From: Amoebidium appalachense
Taxonomy: Eukaryota > Ichthyosporea
Direction of reading: 5' to 3'
DNA length: 64,000 bases
NCBI GenBank assembly: GCA_963693365.1
Contig: CAVNZM010000013.1
Span: 6,758,001-6,822,000, forward strand
Shown: one piece after another, positions 1 to 20,351 of the stretch
Numbering within the stretch: the stretch's first letter is position 1
How the letters are laid out: every line of letters starts with the position of its first letter
Translations under genes and position numbers: made by a program
Notes under the pieces: generated by a model
Databases searched by the model: none
Told to the model about the DNA's origin: nothing
Seen by the model: only the letters and a program-made list of their open reading frames with translations

Positions 1-252
1 TGTCTCGACATCACTCTCCCTGATAATTGCCCAATGAGACGATTGTGTTTTTTTGTTAAACCAAGCAGATGTGGCCTGTATCATGACTCTATAGTGGATC
101 AAAAAAGAAATACGAGCAGCTCTGCCTGATAATTGCCTAACCAGATGATTGTGTTCATGTTATGCCTATATTATAATTAGCATGGGTTGGTTGTAATCAT
201 GATTTCGGTGTGGGCACCGCCACTTGCCCGATCACTTATCATCACATGAGGC

Positions 253-323
<71 letters not shown>

Positions 324-430
324 TGGCACGCGTGCGCGCATACGGGCCTTGCTTACATGTGTGCATGTTGTCGTGGTAGTGGGAGAGGGGGACGTGGGGT
401 GGGGTGAGGTGGGGGTTTGAACGGGGGGTT

Positions 431-465
<35 letters not shown>

Positions 466-565
466 AGAAAGGGGGGGGGGGGGGGGGGGGGGGGGAGATG
501 GGAGGAATGATGAACGGTACAAAAAGTGGAAAGACGTGGGAGCAAACTGGTAGAGTGGAGTACAA

Positions 566-597
<32 letters not shown>

Positions 598-607
598 ACA
601 CATACAC
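1..607. other. Left edge: repeats and probable MCMBP intron
   Basis: No coding exon could be supported here. It holds (GT)n at about 257-306 and three G-runs between 440 and 596. Two imperfect copies of a ~30-base segment containing CCTGATAATTGCC start near 18 and 124. MCMBP is transcribed leftwards and its C-terminal half has not been found, so this stretch is most likely its intron or lies beyond its next exon outside the window. Confidence 0.5.
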
Positions 608-4955
<4,348 letters not shown>

Positions 4956-7478
4956 CTTGCTGAGTTCAGTGGGAGAAACAAAAGAATCGTCGAAGGGACA
5001 AAACAGAACTGTGTTCTGTGCGTGTTGTGTTTGTCGTGCCCGGCACAGCATGCGCCTAATATCATGACTTGCATGGAGGAGGGCAGAAAAAACATATTGT
5101 TTGGAGCACCCAAAAGGAATTTTTATGAGGAGATTTTCCTCCTATTTTCACCAATTATTTCACTTTTTTCCATCGTTTCTTTGACAAGAAACATTTACAG
5201 CAATTATGCATTATCTACCTTTTGTATGTAGTAAATCAAAACTTCTTATATGCAGCCCCTGTACTATAGGTGATATGTCAGGGAACCTTTGCCCCCGTTC
5301 CAAAAAGCGCGGGAAATTATACAGCCCAATATGATTGGTAGCATTCCACATGAGTCCATTTGCTGTGAGCCTGTGGCCACTGACCAGCTGGATGATCGCT
5401 CCTGAACTTCTCCTTCCACCATATTTTTGGCTCCCAATGTGTAGGTCTTGGTTCAAACGTAAGCTTACGCGTAGCCTACGCCCATCACTATCAAGCGGCA
5501 CGACTGCGGTGCCCTTCCCTCTTGTTCAATAAACAAACAGACTACCACCATGACTGAAACAAGTATTAGGGTACAATAAGGAAATGGTACAGGTCACGAT
5601 GTTTCGCCCCTTAGGCTACACAGCGGAACCTGAGTATACAGCATATCCAGCTAGACCCCAAAAGGCGCAAGAATCGCACTGTACTGACTGAAGAACAAAT
5701 GGCAAAATTCTGTGCAGGCCGCAATAAACCTTAACAAGCGCACAGATATACAATTCCTCAGGCACATAAACATGCACTTGCGCACCCATCTACGTATATA
5801 TACCTACAGATATATTGAATACACCCGAACGGTAAGTAGCTACACGGACACATTTCGTGAAACTTAGGGCTAGGCACGCACATGTAGGCACGCACGTCCG
5901 CACACACCTGCAAAAACAACACACAAACATTTGCTCCCTTGCACGCGCACGGGTCCGCTCTATACCGCTCACACACACAGACACGCACACGCACACGCAC
6001 AGTTCACGCTCTCATTGAACTGCAATCTTCATACACTACTCATAAACACGTGTTCAAACAACATTAAAACAACAATACTAACACGGCCGTGTGAACACAC
6101 GCATGTCCACACGTGCACACACACAGCGGCGCACGCGTGTATTTACAAACCAGTGCTTCGTAGATGAACACAATAACACATATGGCCACACATTCACGCG
6201 ATTAGGTACAATTGTAGCCACATCATGTGCCCAGATACATCTGGAAAATGAACATATTGGGTGGCTTGTCAGCGCACTACATGGTGCGCTCATCATAGTA
6301 TGCCACGCACCGTGCGAAAAAGGCCACGAGTTATGTCTGCTTCTGGTTCCCTAGACACGTGTACACGTGACACACTTCGGCAGTGTTTGCGTTTGAGCTT
6401 GCGCTGTGTGGGGGAAGTTGTGGGGGCGACAGCATACTGCAGACGGGAGAAGGCAAGGGGGAAGGAGAGAAAAACAAAGAGGGAGGCAGAGTGAACATAC
6501 TACCGAGGGTTACACGAAAGTTATGCATCACCTAAAAACAAGCTCGAGGGGTTTAAAACAACAAATGCAGGGGTGATGGAAGTGGTGCAGGATGTGGAGC
6601 AAACGTTCATTATACTTCATCGGGCCGACGGGAGTATAACTCCAAATGGGGACGTACGCATCTGAGAAGACATGCCTGTTCAGATATGCTCACAGAGTCC
6701 TATTGTACGTGTGTGTGGTGGCCATGCATGGCTGGTGGTGGTGGCAAGTTGTAAAATAAGGTCCTAATAGCCGATTGGCTGACGCGGCATCAACAGTGAT
6801 TCAACACGGGCTCGATGAGCGAGATCTGCTGTTCTAATTGGTGCATGGCATGAGGCGTGCAGGATGCTGATATTGCAGGTGTATTATGCATTCTTTGTGA
6901 CTTGTCCGTTATAATGTAAATTTCTAAGAATATATATGGAACAATTACAAACCTGACAATAGAGCAGAAATTACTTATTTCTTTAAAAAAATGTAACGAT
7001 AGCACACAAATCAAGAGCGCTTTTGTGATCTTTTAATTGATAAGATGATCTCTTTTTGCTCGAACCCACGGCACGCTATCTTCGCTCGATGACTATTGGC
7101 CATGACTTTAAACCAAATGCACATGATTGGATAACATAATTTCTCCTCCCGGTTTTAGCACAATAAAAACTAACCTGCATAAATCCATATCAGGTATGTT
7201 AAAACTGTATTAAATTGCTTATATCGAATCAATTCGCTTTACTGTTAGATTTAATCATGAATCAAGTTTTTATTATCACGCATTATAATAGTAGCTCGAG
7301 TGAGACCGTTTAACGGACCTGTGGCGTATCAACTTGAAAAAAGCCCACGGGTTCACTCTCTCCGTGCACTTCGCACTCAGGCCTGCCACTCTTGTCACGA
7401 TATATATTTCTTTTGAGGCTCACGACTTATAAGTTTTATCCGTTTCTTTGGTCGTTTGTTCTGTGTAGGGCAGGAAAA
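4956..7478. promoter_or_regulatory. Divergent intergenic region between MCMBP and UAP1
   Basis: About 2.5 kb separates the start codons of the leftward MCMBP and rightward UAP1 genes, so both promoters must lie here. I see no recognisable gene. The segment 5211-5540 is open on the minus strand, but its product resembles nothing I know. 5760-6170 is CA-rich; 6890-7300 is AT-rich. No clear TATA box or upstream exon was fixed for either gene. Confidence 0.4.
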
Positions 7479-11500
<4,022 letters not shown>

Positions 11501-11828
11501 TCGGGAGTTTTTTGTTGGTTCGTGCGGCATTGCGGTATGAACGGAAATTTCCATCCTTCTGTATTTCTACATGTATACACGTGTCGATATAACGAGTATG
11601 TGTACATGATTGTTCTGGCAACATAGACGGACTTTGTAAGTCCAATAGCTTTTGCAAGTCGAATATCATGTACATTATTTTGTGTGCTGTAGGAATGTAG
11701 TCAACCGAAGAACAAAGTTATTTTGTGTGCTGTAGGAATGTAGTCAACCGAAGAACAAAGTAGGCACATATTTTAGTTCTATATATCACTTCACTATCAA
11801 AATGTTTGTTCTTTTTGGTGGTGGTGGT

Positions 11829-11861
<33 letters not shown>

Positions 11862-12432
11862 AAATGTATCACGCGGTGGTCACGGTTACGTGCGACTAAT
11901 GTGACCTATATAGCTAGCTATAGGAAGTAGTAATAGATTAAAGATATCCATCTATAAGACTGCACATGAATCACTGAATACCTACTAGGCAGTCTTGCAA
12001 ATTGTGCGAAACACCAGCGCTGAATAAACAGCAACGAGTATAATTTATAATTGTGAAACTTTGCCCTACGCGTATCTCGTCACACCTCCCCACCATGCGT
12101 GTAGATACTATACGGACGTGTGTGTGCGTGTGCCCGTGCATGGGGCCATGAATGCCTGTCCTACGATGCATATATATGGCCGACGTCTCTGGGCCCTTAC
12201 TACAGTACTGGTGAATATGGTAACACATAATAACATAGACACGAGTACTGACAGATATAGATACGCACACACGCGCACACGCACATGACGCCATGCACAC
12301 ACGCATGCGCACGAGGAAGGGGAAGAAAAAACACGTGCCACACCCGAAGTTGCCCAGGGCATCCTCACGGCACCCCGGCGGCCAGCAGGTGCCCCATGGT
12401 TTAGCCAATCAAAGCAAAGGAAAGTCATGCAT
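11501..12432. other. UAP1 3' flank with a 43-bp tandem duplication
   Basis: After the UAP1 stop the DNA is AT-rich. Two exact 43-bp copies lie at 11675-11717 and 11718-11760 (starting TTATTTTGTGTGCTG). A G-run follows at about 11830-11857. I see no gene between here and the retroelement repeat at 12433. Confidence 0.6.
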
Positions 12433-12599
12433 ATACTTCGCTTGATTCATCAAGCTCTATTTAGAGATGTATTTAGGCTAACTGATTGGTTGGAATAGGG
12501 TTCCAACAATCAGTGGCCACTAGGGAGCCGACTATGGTATATAGGCGGCGACTCGTTCTACTCGTCTTAGCTTTGTTTCCCCGTCGGCCCCTACTTAGC
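12433..12599 (+). repeat. Left terminal direct repeat of the retroelement
   Basis: 167 bp, matching 14896-15063 with few changes. It starts ATACTTCGCTTGAT, contains a 16-bp near-palindrome at 12440-12455 with centre TC, a TATA-like GGTATATAGG near 12536, and ends CCCCTACTTAGC. At its inner edge GTCGGCCCCTAC can pair with GTAGAGGGCCGAC, making a hairpin across the repeat/internal junction (about 12582-12613). Confidence 0.9.
12534..12545 (+). promoter_or_regulatory. TATA-like box in the left terminal repeat
   Basis: ATGGTATATAGGCGGCGAC lies about 330 bp before the first retroelement ATG and is conserved in the right repeat (about 14999-15010). By position it could drive the element's transcript. 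This is inferred from sequence only. Confidence 0.45.
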
Positions 12600-12873
12600 T
12601 GTAGAGGGCCGACAGACGGCAGGAGGCTCGGCTTAGCTCGGTAGGGCGGCGTGGCGCCCGGGTAGCAGTTGTGGAGCGTAATTAGCAGTGGTGGGTAAAT
12701 CTAAATAGATAGCTATTTGCGTAGGGGTGAGCTGCACCCACGGCCTGAGGGCCACTGGGCTGCGGCCCTTTCTAGTTAGGTTCTACGAGCGCGCGTAGTG
12801 TTGTAGATAAACTGTTTGCGAGCGCGCGTAGTGCTGCAGACAGGTGTAGTGTCTCAATTTCTTCGAAGGCAGG

Positions 12874-14796
12874 ATGGGAGATGCAAGTGATGCATCCCAA
12901 CTGCCATTGTATCAGAGAGTTCGTGCCTGTGTAGATGAGTGGGAGCGTGGGGGTGCGTCTAAAGAAGTTTTGTTCTGGATTAAGTACGGCATCACACCAG
13001 AATGGAAGAGTGCGCGTCCTGCCCCTTTTGATGCAGGTGGCTATCTGGATATCGGCGAAGTTTCAAAGGCAGAAGCGGCAGTGGAAGTTGAACGGTTAGT
13101 GAGTAAGGGGGCCCTCGAGACAGTGCCTGAAAGCGCAAAATGGTGTGTTTCGAAGTCTTTTGGGCTGCGGAAGCCCAACGGAAACGTCCGGCTCATTATT
13201 GATATGCGTCCTGTGAATGAATACGCCGTCGCACGTGGTATCAAGTACGAAACCCTCAGCGATTTGCGGGCGCTCGCGCAGCCGGGTGACCACGCTTTCA
13301 GTTTCGACCTCGAAGACGGATATTTTGCACTAGCCATTCAACCCGGTTCCGCAAGTATTTCCAAATTCGTGTGGGGGGACAACTCTTCCAGTACACGGTG
13401 CTTCCCTTCGGTTACTCCCTCAGTCCCTACTTTTTCATGCGCCTTATGCGCGAGTTCGCGCGTCGGTTACGTGCACGCGGCATCCGTTCGTTGGTTTTCC
13501 TCGATGACTGGGCCATCTTCGAACAGGCGGCACGGGCACTCGACACACGCGGGGTGGTGGAGCAGGAATTGAAAGTCACCGGCCTTACGAAGCATCCGAA
13601 TAAGGCTCATTGGGACCCAGTGAGTGCCCTCGACCATTTAGGCATCCACATAAATTTGGAGGAAGGGTATTTGTCTCCCACATTGGCGTCTTTGGAAAAA
13701 TTATCGGGGGAAACACGTTCTTTAATGGCTAAGGCGCGCAAAGGACGGCGGTGGGTGGAAAAGAAGCAGGTGGCTAGATGGCTAGGGTTGGTTGTTAGTT
13801 TGCGTGCGGCGGTGCCTCATGTACTCACGGTTGTCCGGCCGGTGTATGGTGCTCTACGCGGCGGGAACTGGCGTAGCTTTGTGCGGTTAACGGGTCGGCA
13901 GCTACGCATTATCGGTAAAACCATGGGTATAATAGGTCGGCTTCCCCGCACGGAAATCTGGCCTGAGCCTATCACGGCCACTCTCATCACAGATGCTGCC
14001 ACCTCACACGGGTGGGGGGCAGTACTACAGTTGGGCCTACCAACCCCGCAGGTTGTGGAGGCTTTCGGTCGTTGGGCGGAGAGCGATGCACCGCGGGCGG
14101 CTGCAGTGGCGGAGTGCGAGGGCCTACTCGAGGCCTACCGCAGGCCCGAAATGCAGGCCCTAATCCAACGTCAGCGCGTACGCTGGCAGTCAGACGCCCA
14201 GGCCGCGTTGGGCGCGGTGCGCAAAAAGGGCAGCAGCAGCCCCGCCATGCAGCGAGTGCTATAGCAACTGCTGCAGTTGTGTTTGGAAAAGGGGGCTCCC
14301 CTGGCCCCAAGAGCTGTCATACATTCCGGGCGAAGTGAACGACCGTGCGGATTGGTTGTCGCGGATTGATCCCCGCCACGAGTGGTCGGTTACCCCTGCG
14401 GGGGTCGAGCGTATCGAGCAGACACTCGGATTGCACACGGCGGTGGATCGGTTTGCTACACCCGTGACAGCAGTCAAACCCACGTTTCACACATGGACCG
14501 CGGTGGTCCCCGTGAGCGGTGGGCAGGACGGGCTTGCCGCCGCATGGCAGGCCCCCAGCTGGTGGGCGCCACCGTTTCCGTTGATCAAGCGGACAGTGGC
14601 TAAGATTCAGCGGGAATATGCGCAGGGAATATTAGTGGTCCCGGTGTGGGACACCGCCTTATGGTGGCCAGTGGTGCAAGGGATGGCACAGGCCCACACG
14701 GACCTAGCCCCCGAAGAAGTGGTGTTTCCGGTCGGTGTCCGGTCTTGGCGAATGCGTGCCTTCCTATTGGACGGCAGCACCCGCCCCCCTTCATGA
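12874..14796 (+). pseudogene. Broken DIRS-type reverse transcriptase/RNase H ORF
   Basis: Starting at ATG 12874, the first frame gives RT motifs KSFGLRKPNGNVRLIIDMRP and FSFDLEDGYFALAI. The frame breaks in the G-run 13373-13378 (one G short) and continues with LPFGYSLSPYFFMRLMREF and the catalytic-type VFLDDWAIF (a single DD, as in DIRS RTs). RNase H follows (ATLITDAATSHGWGAVLQ). An in-frame TAG stands at 14262-14264, and another frame break (one G too many, about 14289-14293) precedes YIPGEVNDRADWLSR. The last domain runs to a stop at 14796. Two frame breaks plus a nonsense codon mean it cannot make an intact product as assembled, although the frame breaks lie in homopolymers and could be assembly errors. 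Confidence 0.8.
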
Positions 14797-14895
14797 TTGG
14801 ATGAAAATCACTCGCCGCGCCGCTCCTGCCATCCAGCTTTGTGTATTATTTCTGTAAAATAAGAATGTGGTCGCAGATAGCAACAACATATCTAA

Positions 14896-15063
14896 ATACT
14901 TCGCTTGATGAATCAAGCTCTATTTAGAGATGTATTTAGGCCAACTGATTGGTTGGAATAGGGTTCCAACAATCAGTGGTAGGCTAGGGAGCCGACTATG
15001 GTATATAGGCGGCGACTCGTTCTACTCGTCTTAGCTTTGTTTCCCCGTCGGCCCCTACTTAGC
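14896..15063 (+). repeat. Right terminal direct repeat of the retroelement
   Basis: 168 bp, the partner of 12433-12599. The near-palindrome at 14903-14918 has centre GA, the reverse complement of TC in the left copy. Near its middle it reads GTGGTAGGCTAG where the left copy has GTGGCCACTAG. It starts 100 bases after the element's last stop codon. Confidence 0.9.
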
Positions 15064-15190
15064 CCCACCCACCCGCCCGCGCTGTGTTGCATTTCCCCGT
15101 CTTTTAGCTAGTCTCTTGCTGATTGGCTACGGCACACACACACACACAGACACACACCCACACATGCACACATACATGTACACACACACA

Positions 15191-15272
<82 letters not shown>

Positions 15273-16289
15273 ACACAAACACACGCCCACGCATTGAGGG
15301 TAGTGGAGGGGGAGGATAGGGTAGAGGGGTTTTCTTCGTGCGGTGTGTTTATTTGAATTTTGTTCGTAGAGAGGCAGTGCATGCCATGGTATGTGTACGT
15401 TTCTGATGATCGTGTCCAGTGGGCACTTGGCTGAGCCGAGCCAATAAGCAAATCGAAGTAACAACAACATTACATCATATAGGCGGATGCATAATCCCCC
15501 ATGAACAAAAGAAGGGTCCCCCTGGTACAGGTAGGAAGGAGCAAATTTCTCAATGGCAACAAGAACAAGTTAAAAAGGCTAAAGCCGTCAACAGAATGAT
15601 GTTTCTCCACATGAGTACATATATTCACATTTACTACAGATGATATAAAATTTAAGTTTCTTAATAATCAAATTGTATTAAATTGCGCAGCAGACTCTAT
15701 GAGTGGTGAAGAGTTTTCAAATGCAACAACGTCAACTTATTAGCTCAAGAATATTTTAGCACGAATGAAATGTGAAGAAAAAAAAAAAAAAAAAAAAGTG
15801 AACTTCGGATATGCTTTACGGTAAGGTTAAGGGAGACGTCTTCAGGAGTGTTACGTTATCCTCTTGGGCGTATAAAAGCACACCACATGAGCACAAATCG
15901 TGCATGGCCCCATGATCATTTGTTTTTTCCTCGTTTCTCGTTCCGTTTCTTCCCTGTTGACGATAACTGAATGTAAGATCGAAACGGTTCTCCATAACCC
16001 CATATTTAGCTTCACTTTCCATTCTAAGAAAACAGTTAGTAAGCTTCTTTTCCTGCGGTAAACACACGTGTTTTGCCTGCCCCTAATTTCGGAACATCCG
16101 TTCTTCACTTGGGTTGGTTTCTTTTGGACTGCAACCGGAAGAGCTTTCAAGCTCTTCCTTTTTTTTATCTTCAAACGGTTCCGTCTTTTTATTTTCTTCT
16201 TTCTGTATTGTTCCCCTACTCATATAGCGCACAATATATAAACGTTTTACAGTGGGCACACCTAAGATTCTGTACCACAAACACTGAAA
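15064..16289. other. Intergenic: (CA)n and esterase upstream region
   Basis: A (CA)n array covers about 15186-15270, and an A-run lies at 15779-15797. From 15830 to 16289 the DNA is unique and AT-rich and presumably carries the promoter of the esterase gene; GCACAATATATAAACG near 16230 is a possible TATA region. I see no coding exon. Confidence 0.45.
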
Positions 16290-17810
16290 ATGGGTCTGAA
16301 ACCATCGTTTCCCCTGCTATTTCTAGCCTTCTTCTTTGCAGAGGGTTTACACCTTAAGGAAAAACATGACGATCTCTCTGTTTCTGTTCTCGAAACAGAG
16401 CACGCACACGAAAGATCGAAAAGACAGCTACCCAAATTGCTGGCAGGGGGCCTAACTGAGGCCTTCCAAGGATCTTTCTCCTCACGTGTTTTGCCTTACT
16501 GCAACATCACCGCAAGCAGTGGGCAAGATGCATGTTCGTGGGACAATCTAACCTCTGCGGAGACCCACATACAGGTGACGGCAAACGGGACGGGTTGTTT
16601 GGACCCTGATGCACCCTACTACTTTAACGTGTACAAGGGGTCGAAAGAGAATCTGTTGATTTATTTTCACGGTGGCGGCGCTTGTTGGTCCGACTCGCCT
16701 ATGTCTGTTGGTACCTGCCTGGGGAACATGATACTTGCATCTAAGAAACCGTTTTTCGTCGACGGTGGTATATTCAATTTTACAAATCCGGAAAACCCGT
16801 ATAGAAACTGGACCATTGTGAGTGTGAGCTACTGTTCGGGTGACACCCATGTCGGAAACGAAGTGCGGAAATACAACGTCTTGGGACGGGTGACTGAGGT
16901 ACGCCAAGCCGGAGCAAACAACACCATGTCTGCTCTAAATTGGGCTTTCCGGAACGTTCCACAGCCAAAGAAACTGGTCATTAGCGGATGTTCGGCAGGG
17001 GCATTAGGTTCGCAACTGTGGTCCGGGTACATATTGCAACAGTACAAGAACATGACTAATGGCACTGTGCGCACGGCTGTAGTAGTTGATAGCTATATGG
17101 GTATCATTGCACAAGAAGGCAAAAACACAATCATATCGGACTTCAACATGACAACCACACCGGCGGCTTCACCTTTTTCCCCCGTGGTCGTCCAAAAAAT
17201 TACCGCAAAGAACATCTCGTGGGTCGAGCTATCCAACCATGTTCAGGACCTACACCCGGACACGCCCTATCTGTTCATACAGTCAAAGTTGGACAGAACA
17301 CAGCTCATGTTTTCCACCGTGCTCGATCCTGCCGTTGAATCATCGAACCTGCTCACGCTCCCATGGGCCCAACTGCTCGCACCAAGTGATGCTGCGAAAC
17401 GTGCATTTTACAATGGGAGCATTGAATTGTTCAATTACTACGTGCAAAACGGGATAGGGAACGCAATCGCTTTTCTGGCTGACTCCACGACACACTGCTA
17501 CACGCCCCGCACGTCTTTTTATACGGAGAACGTTACGAACGCGGACGGTAGCAATGTGCGATTGGTAGATTGGGTTTCGAAAGTACCGTTTGCAAGTGCA
17601 ACGACAAACATTTCTACCGTGTGCGCAGAAAACGCGACGGCAAATATGGGGCCGTGCCCGGCGCGTAACTCACTTAACGGGAAGAATTTTATTCGGGCCG
17701 GTTCGGATGTGGCAGGGTCGGGTCAGACTGGAAACCCCAAGTCGGCGGGTACCCGTTGCACGTGGTCAGTTTGGACGGGGATTTTCCTCTTGTTTACCAT
17801 GTTGTGGTGA
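16290..17810 (+). CDS. Secreted Notum/pectin-acetylesterase-like hydrolase
   Basis: An intronless 506-aa alpha/beta-hydrolase of the pectin acetylesterase/Notum family (carboxylesterase family CE13), probably removing acyl esters from extracellular polysaccharide or lipidated protein. Residues 1-19 are a hydrophobic signal peptide. YFHGGGACWSDS (125-136) forms the oxyanion region. SGCSAG (232-237) carries the likely nucleophile Ser235; Asp335 in SKLDRTQ and His402 in DSTTHCYTP fit the rest of the triad. There are about a dozen Asn-X-Ser/Thr sites and many cysteines, as expected of a secreted protein. The last ~18 residues are hydrophobic after a small-residue stretch (AGSDVAGSGQTG), which looks like a GPI-attachment signal, so it may be held on the cell surface. 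Whether the substrate is pectin-like or a lipidated protein cannot be told from sequence. Confidence 0.9.
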   Translation: MGLKPSFPLLFLAFFFAEGLHLKEKHDDLSVSVLETEHAHERSKRQLPKLLAGGLTEAFQGSFSSRVLPYCNITASSGQDACSWDNLTSAETHIQVTANGTGCLDPDAPYYFNVYKGSKENLLIYFHGGGACWSDSPMSVGTCLGNMILASKKPFFVDGGIFNFTNPENPYRNWTIVSVSYCSGDTHVGNEVRKYNVLGRVTEVRQAGANNTMSALNWAFRNVPQPKKLVISGCSAGALGSQLWSGYILQQYKNMTNGTVRTAVVVDSYMGIIAQEGKNTIISDFNMTTTPAASPFSPVVVQKITAKNISWVELSNHVQDLHPDTPYLFIQSKLDRTQLMFSTVLDPAVESSNLLTLPWAQLLAPSDAAKRAFYNGSIELFNYYVQNGIGNAIAFLADSTTHCYTPRTSFYTENVTNADGSNVRLVDWVSKVPFASATTNISTVCAENATANMGPCPARNSLNGKNFIRAGSDVAGSGQTGNPKSAGTRCTWSVWTGIFLLFTMLW

Positions 17811-19647
17811 TAACTGTGGTTTCTGAGTAATTATTAATATTAGTCAATATCACTTTGGTTTACGGATTAGATATTTTGATTTATGGATGTGTGCGAATGG
17901 TTTTCGTATTTGAGTTTAAGCCCTCTTAGGGCAAGTGATTTTAATTATGTATATTTGAGCTTACTTTGAGTTATTTTGTATGTAAAAAAACATGATGAGG
18001 TTTCTGGAACAATACCGGATGTATATGGGTAGTCAGCCGTGATATTACTGTTGTAAACATTAAGCCATTTTTCATTGTTATCATCTTAGGCATGTTGCGT
18101 GTAATTTGTCACAATTTGAGGATGCACACATGATTTGTAACACCCAGCCCTTGCGAATGATAAAAAACTTTGTAGGCAATACCACACGTCATACACAAAA
18201 TACACAAAATCCCATGCCATGTGTGTACTACAGAGGCTCGTATTATCGACTGCTGAATTATGATCTTGGGGGCGGGTGGGGGAGGGGGGGGAAGATGTGT
18301 TGTCCATCACTGAAAGCAAACGAGCCTGTGATCTTGTGCTGGCACCAAGGGGAAGAGCATTTCCAACTTGCAACAAGGTATTAAGCTAAATAACTACGGG
18401 ACGAGATATACATCACACGTCGAGATATTACGTTTTATGCGCACGATATTCCTATCCTTTTAGTTGTTTATATGCACACACATTAATCCATCAGGTAAGC
18501 CCTACAATAATATATATTAAAGCTTTGCACGGACTTCGACATGCACGAGTGAATCTTTAGGCGCACCGTAGGATTTAATGAGCATGTGCACCAAACTGCA
18601 TCAATAATTATGGACGGGATATTTGCAGTAGACCATTTCATGAAAGGCAACATGCTTCATCATATAATTGCACTAATCCACATCTTGTACACAGAAAAGA
18701 AAAAAAAACAGAAGACACATTAGCATACATGCCTATACACTTTGGTGCTGGAACGCCGGGACAACAGGTGGGCCCGGCCGCGGGGAGGGGAGGGGGGGGG
18801 GGGGGGGGGGGGGGGTTTGACTAATTATGGGTCTGACTGTACATGTACGTACACTGTGGTGGGCGCATTCAGCCACATGACACATAATGCAGTCCCAGAG
18901 CAATGATGTAGACGATATAGTTGTGCTGCCTCGCTGGACTATTATGCATATTAAGAGTACACTGGTATTAACAAGTGTATTAACACTGTATTACACCACG
19001 AATCTGGTTTGTGTGGGTGGGAGGAAGGGGCTATTACGGTTCAAATTGTGCACTTTTTGGGCCCCACGGAGGATGCAGGGCAGAAACTATGTAGTAATAA
19101 CAGTCGGATGGTTGGTAAACCATTCCCCCTCCCCCCCCCCCCTCCCCCAGGGCCCCGAGACCCCGACCCCGGGCCGGGGTGGCCCTAAGCCTGTCCTGCC
19201 TCCCCCCTCCTTCCTCCCCCCTCCCCCCCCCCCCCCCCCCCCCTCTCCCCCCCCCACACACACCAAAAAAAAATCACTGAATAAATCAATAAAAATGCTA
19301 ATGCATAACACATGCATGCCACATCATACTCGCTCATTGAGCACCCATGCGAACACGCACATACGTGCGGGTACCGGTACACACACAAGCCGGCTCGCAA
19401 GCTACTAAGCTAGCACACACACACACACGTACAAATCTCGTACATGTGCACGTGACCTGTACACTTATGTACACAGCCTATGGTATATACGTACCAATAC
19501 TACACACACACATCACGGCCGCACGTAATGCATCGCCGTACCACCTCCACAGTCCCGGAACTCCTTCAGTCTGTTAACATCACGGTTGAATTGCTTTCAC
19601 CATCTTCTCTATTGCCTTTTTCTTTTCTTTTCTGTTCTGTTTTTGCA

Positions 19648-19719
<72 letters not shown>

Positions 19720-19723
<4 letters not shown>

Positions 19724-19788
19724 GGGGGGAGGGGGTTGGGGTTGGGGTTGGGGGGGGGGGGGGGGGGGGAGAGGGGGGGGGGGGGAGG
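19720..19788 (+). repeat. G-rich tract with TTGGGG repeats
   Basis: Right after a (GT)n array the sequence reads GGGGGTTGGGGTTGGGGTTG and then long G-runs. The TTGGGG units resemble a ciliate-type telomere repeat and would fold as a G-quadruplex, but there are only about three and they are internal. Confidence 0.7.
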
Positions 19789-20351
19789 AGAGGCACCACG
19801 GTCTCGTTCCATGGCCCAATGATTCTCAGAAGGGGACGGGGGATCTCCTATATTCGCCAGCCCTAGGCCTGTTACTAGGGAGTGGGGGGGAGGTTCTCCG
19901 CTGGTATCTTCGGAGGTGTTTTTTTTTTTGGGGGGGGGGGGGGGAGGGGGGGGGGGGGGGGGGAAGAAGGGAAACGGGAGTACTGTGACGGCCAGCGGCT
20001 AAAAGGCACGGGCCAATCGCTAATGTGCATGTGCTACCATATATGGCCATAATTGTATCTTCAGCTTCTTTGTGTTTATGGAGTATGATCATATGCATGT
20101 ATGTGTGACACTGCTGGGATAGCACGAGATCTTTTCATAGACGATTTCAAATTTAAACTTGACACGGTGAGCTTCTAGAAGGACTTAAGTCTTTAACTGT
20201 GAATTTTTAATTGATTCGGGTGGGTACCGGCCCCCCAGGCGACTTATTCAGTAAGGCTACAATACTTATGATACACACTGAGCCCCATATACAGCCATGT
20301 CGTAACGAACGTAATTACAATGCATACGTGGCAGCATTCAAAGATTTTATA

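Larger units (their letters stand above)
12433..15063 (+). mobile_element. DIRS-type RT/RNase H retroelement between direct repeats
   Basis: A 2.6-kb unit bounded by two near-identical direct repeats (12433-12599 and 14896-15063) with a reverse transcriptase/RNase H coding region between them. The RT and the RNase H tail (YIPGEVNDRADWLSR and a following domain ending WWAPPFPLIK) are of the DIRS/Ngaro/PAT type. No tyrosine recombinase, gag-like ORF, protease, integrase or tRNA-type primer site is visible, and there is no obvious target-site duplication. It could be an internally deleted DIRS-like element, or a distinct group with short termini. The unit lies between UAP1 and the esterase gene. 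Confidence 0.75.

Noticed and set aside
5211-5501. 96-aa minus-strand frame between MCMBP and UAP1
   Set aside because: No recognisable motif, no clear start or splice context; chance opening cannot be excluded.
12433-15063. Classification as an LTR (gypsy/copia) retrotransposon
   Set aside because: No primer-binding site, gag, protease or integrase; the RT/RNase H sequence type is DIRS-like.
18887-19408. 173-aa plus-strand Pro-rich frame
   Set aside because: Half is translated C-run; the remainder lacks similarity and splice logic.
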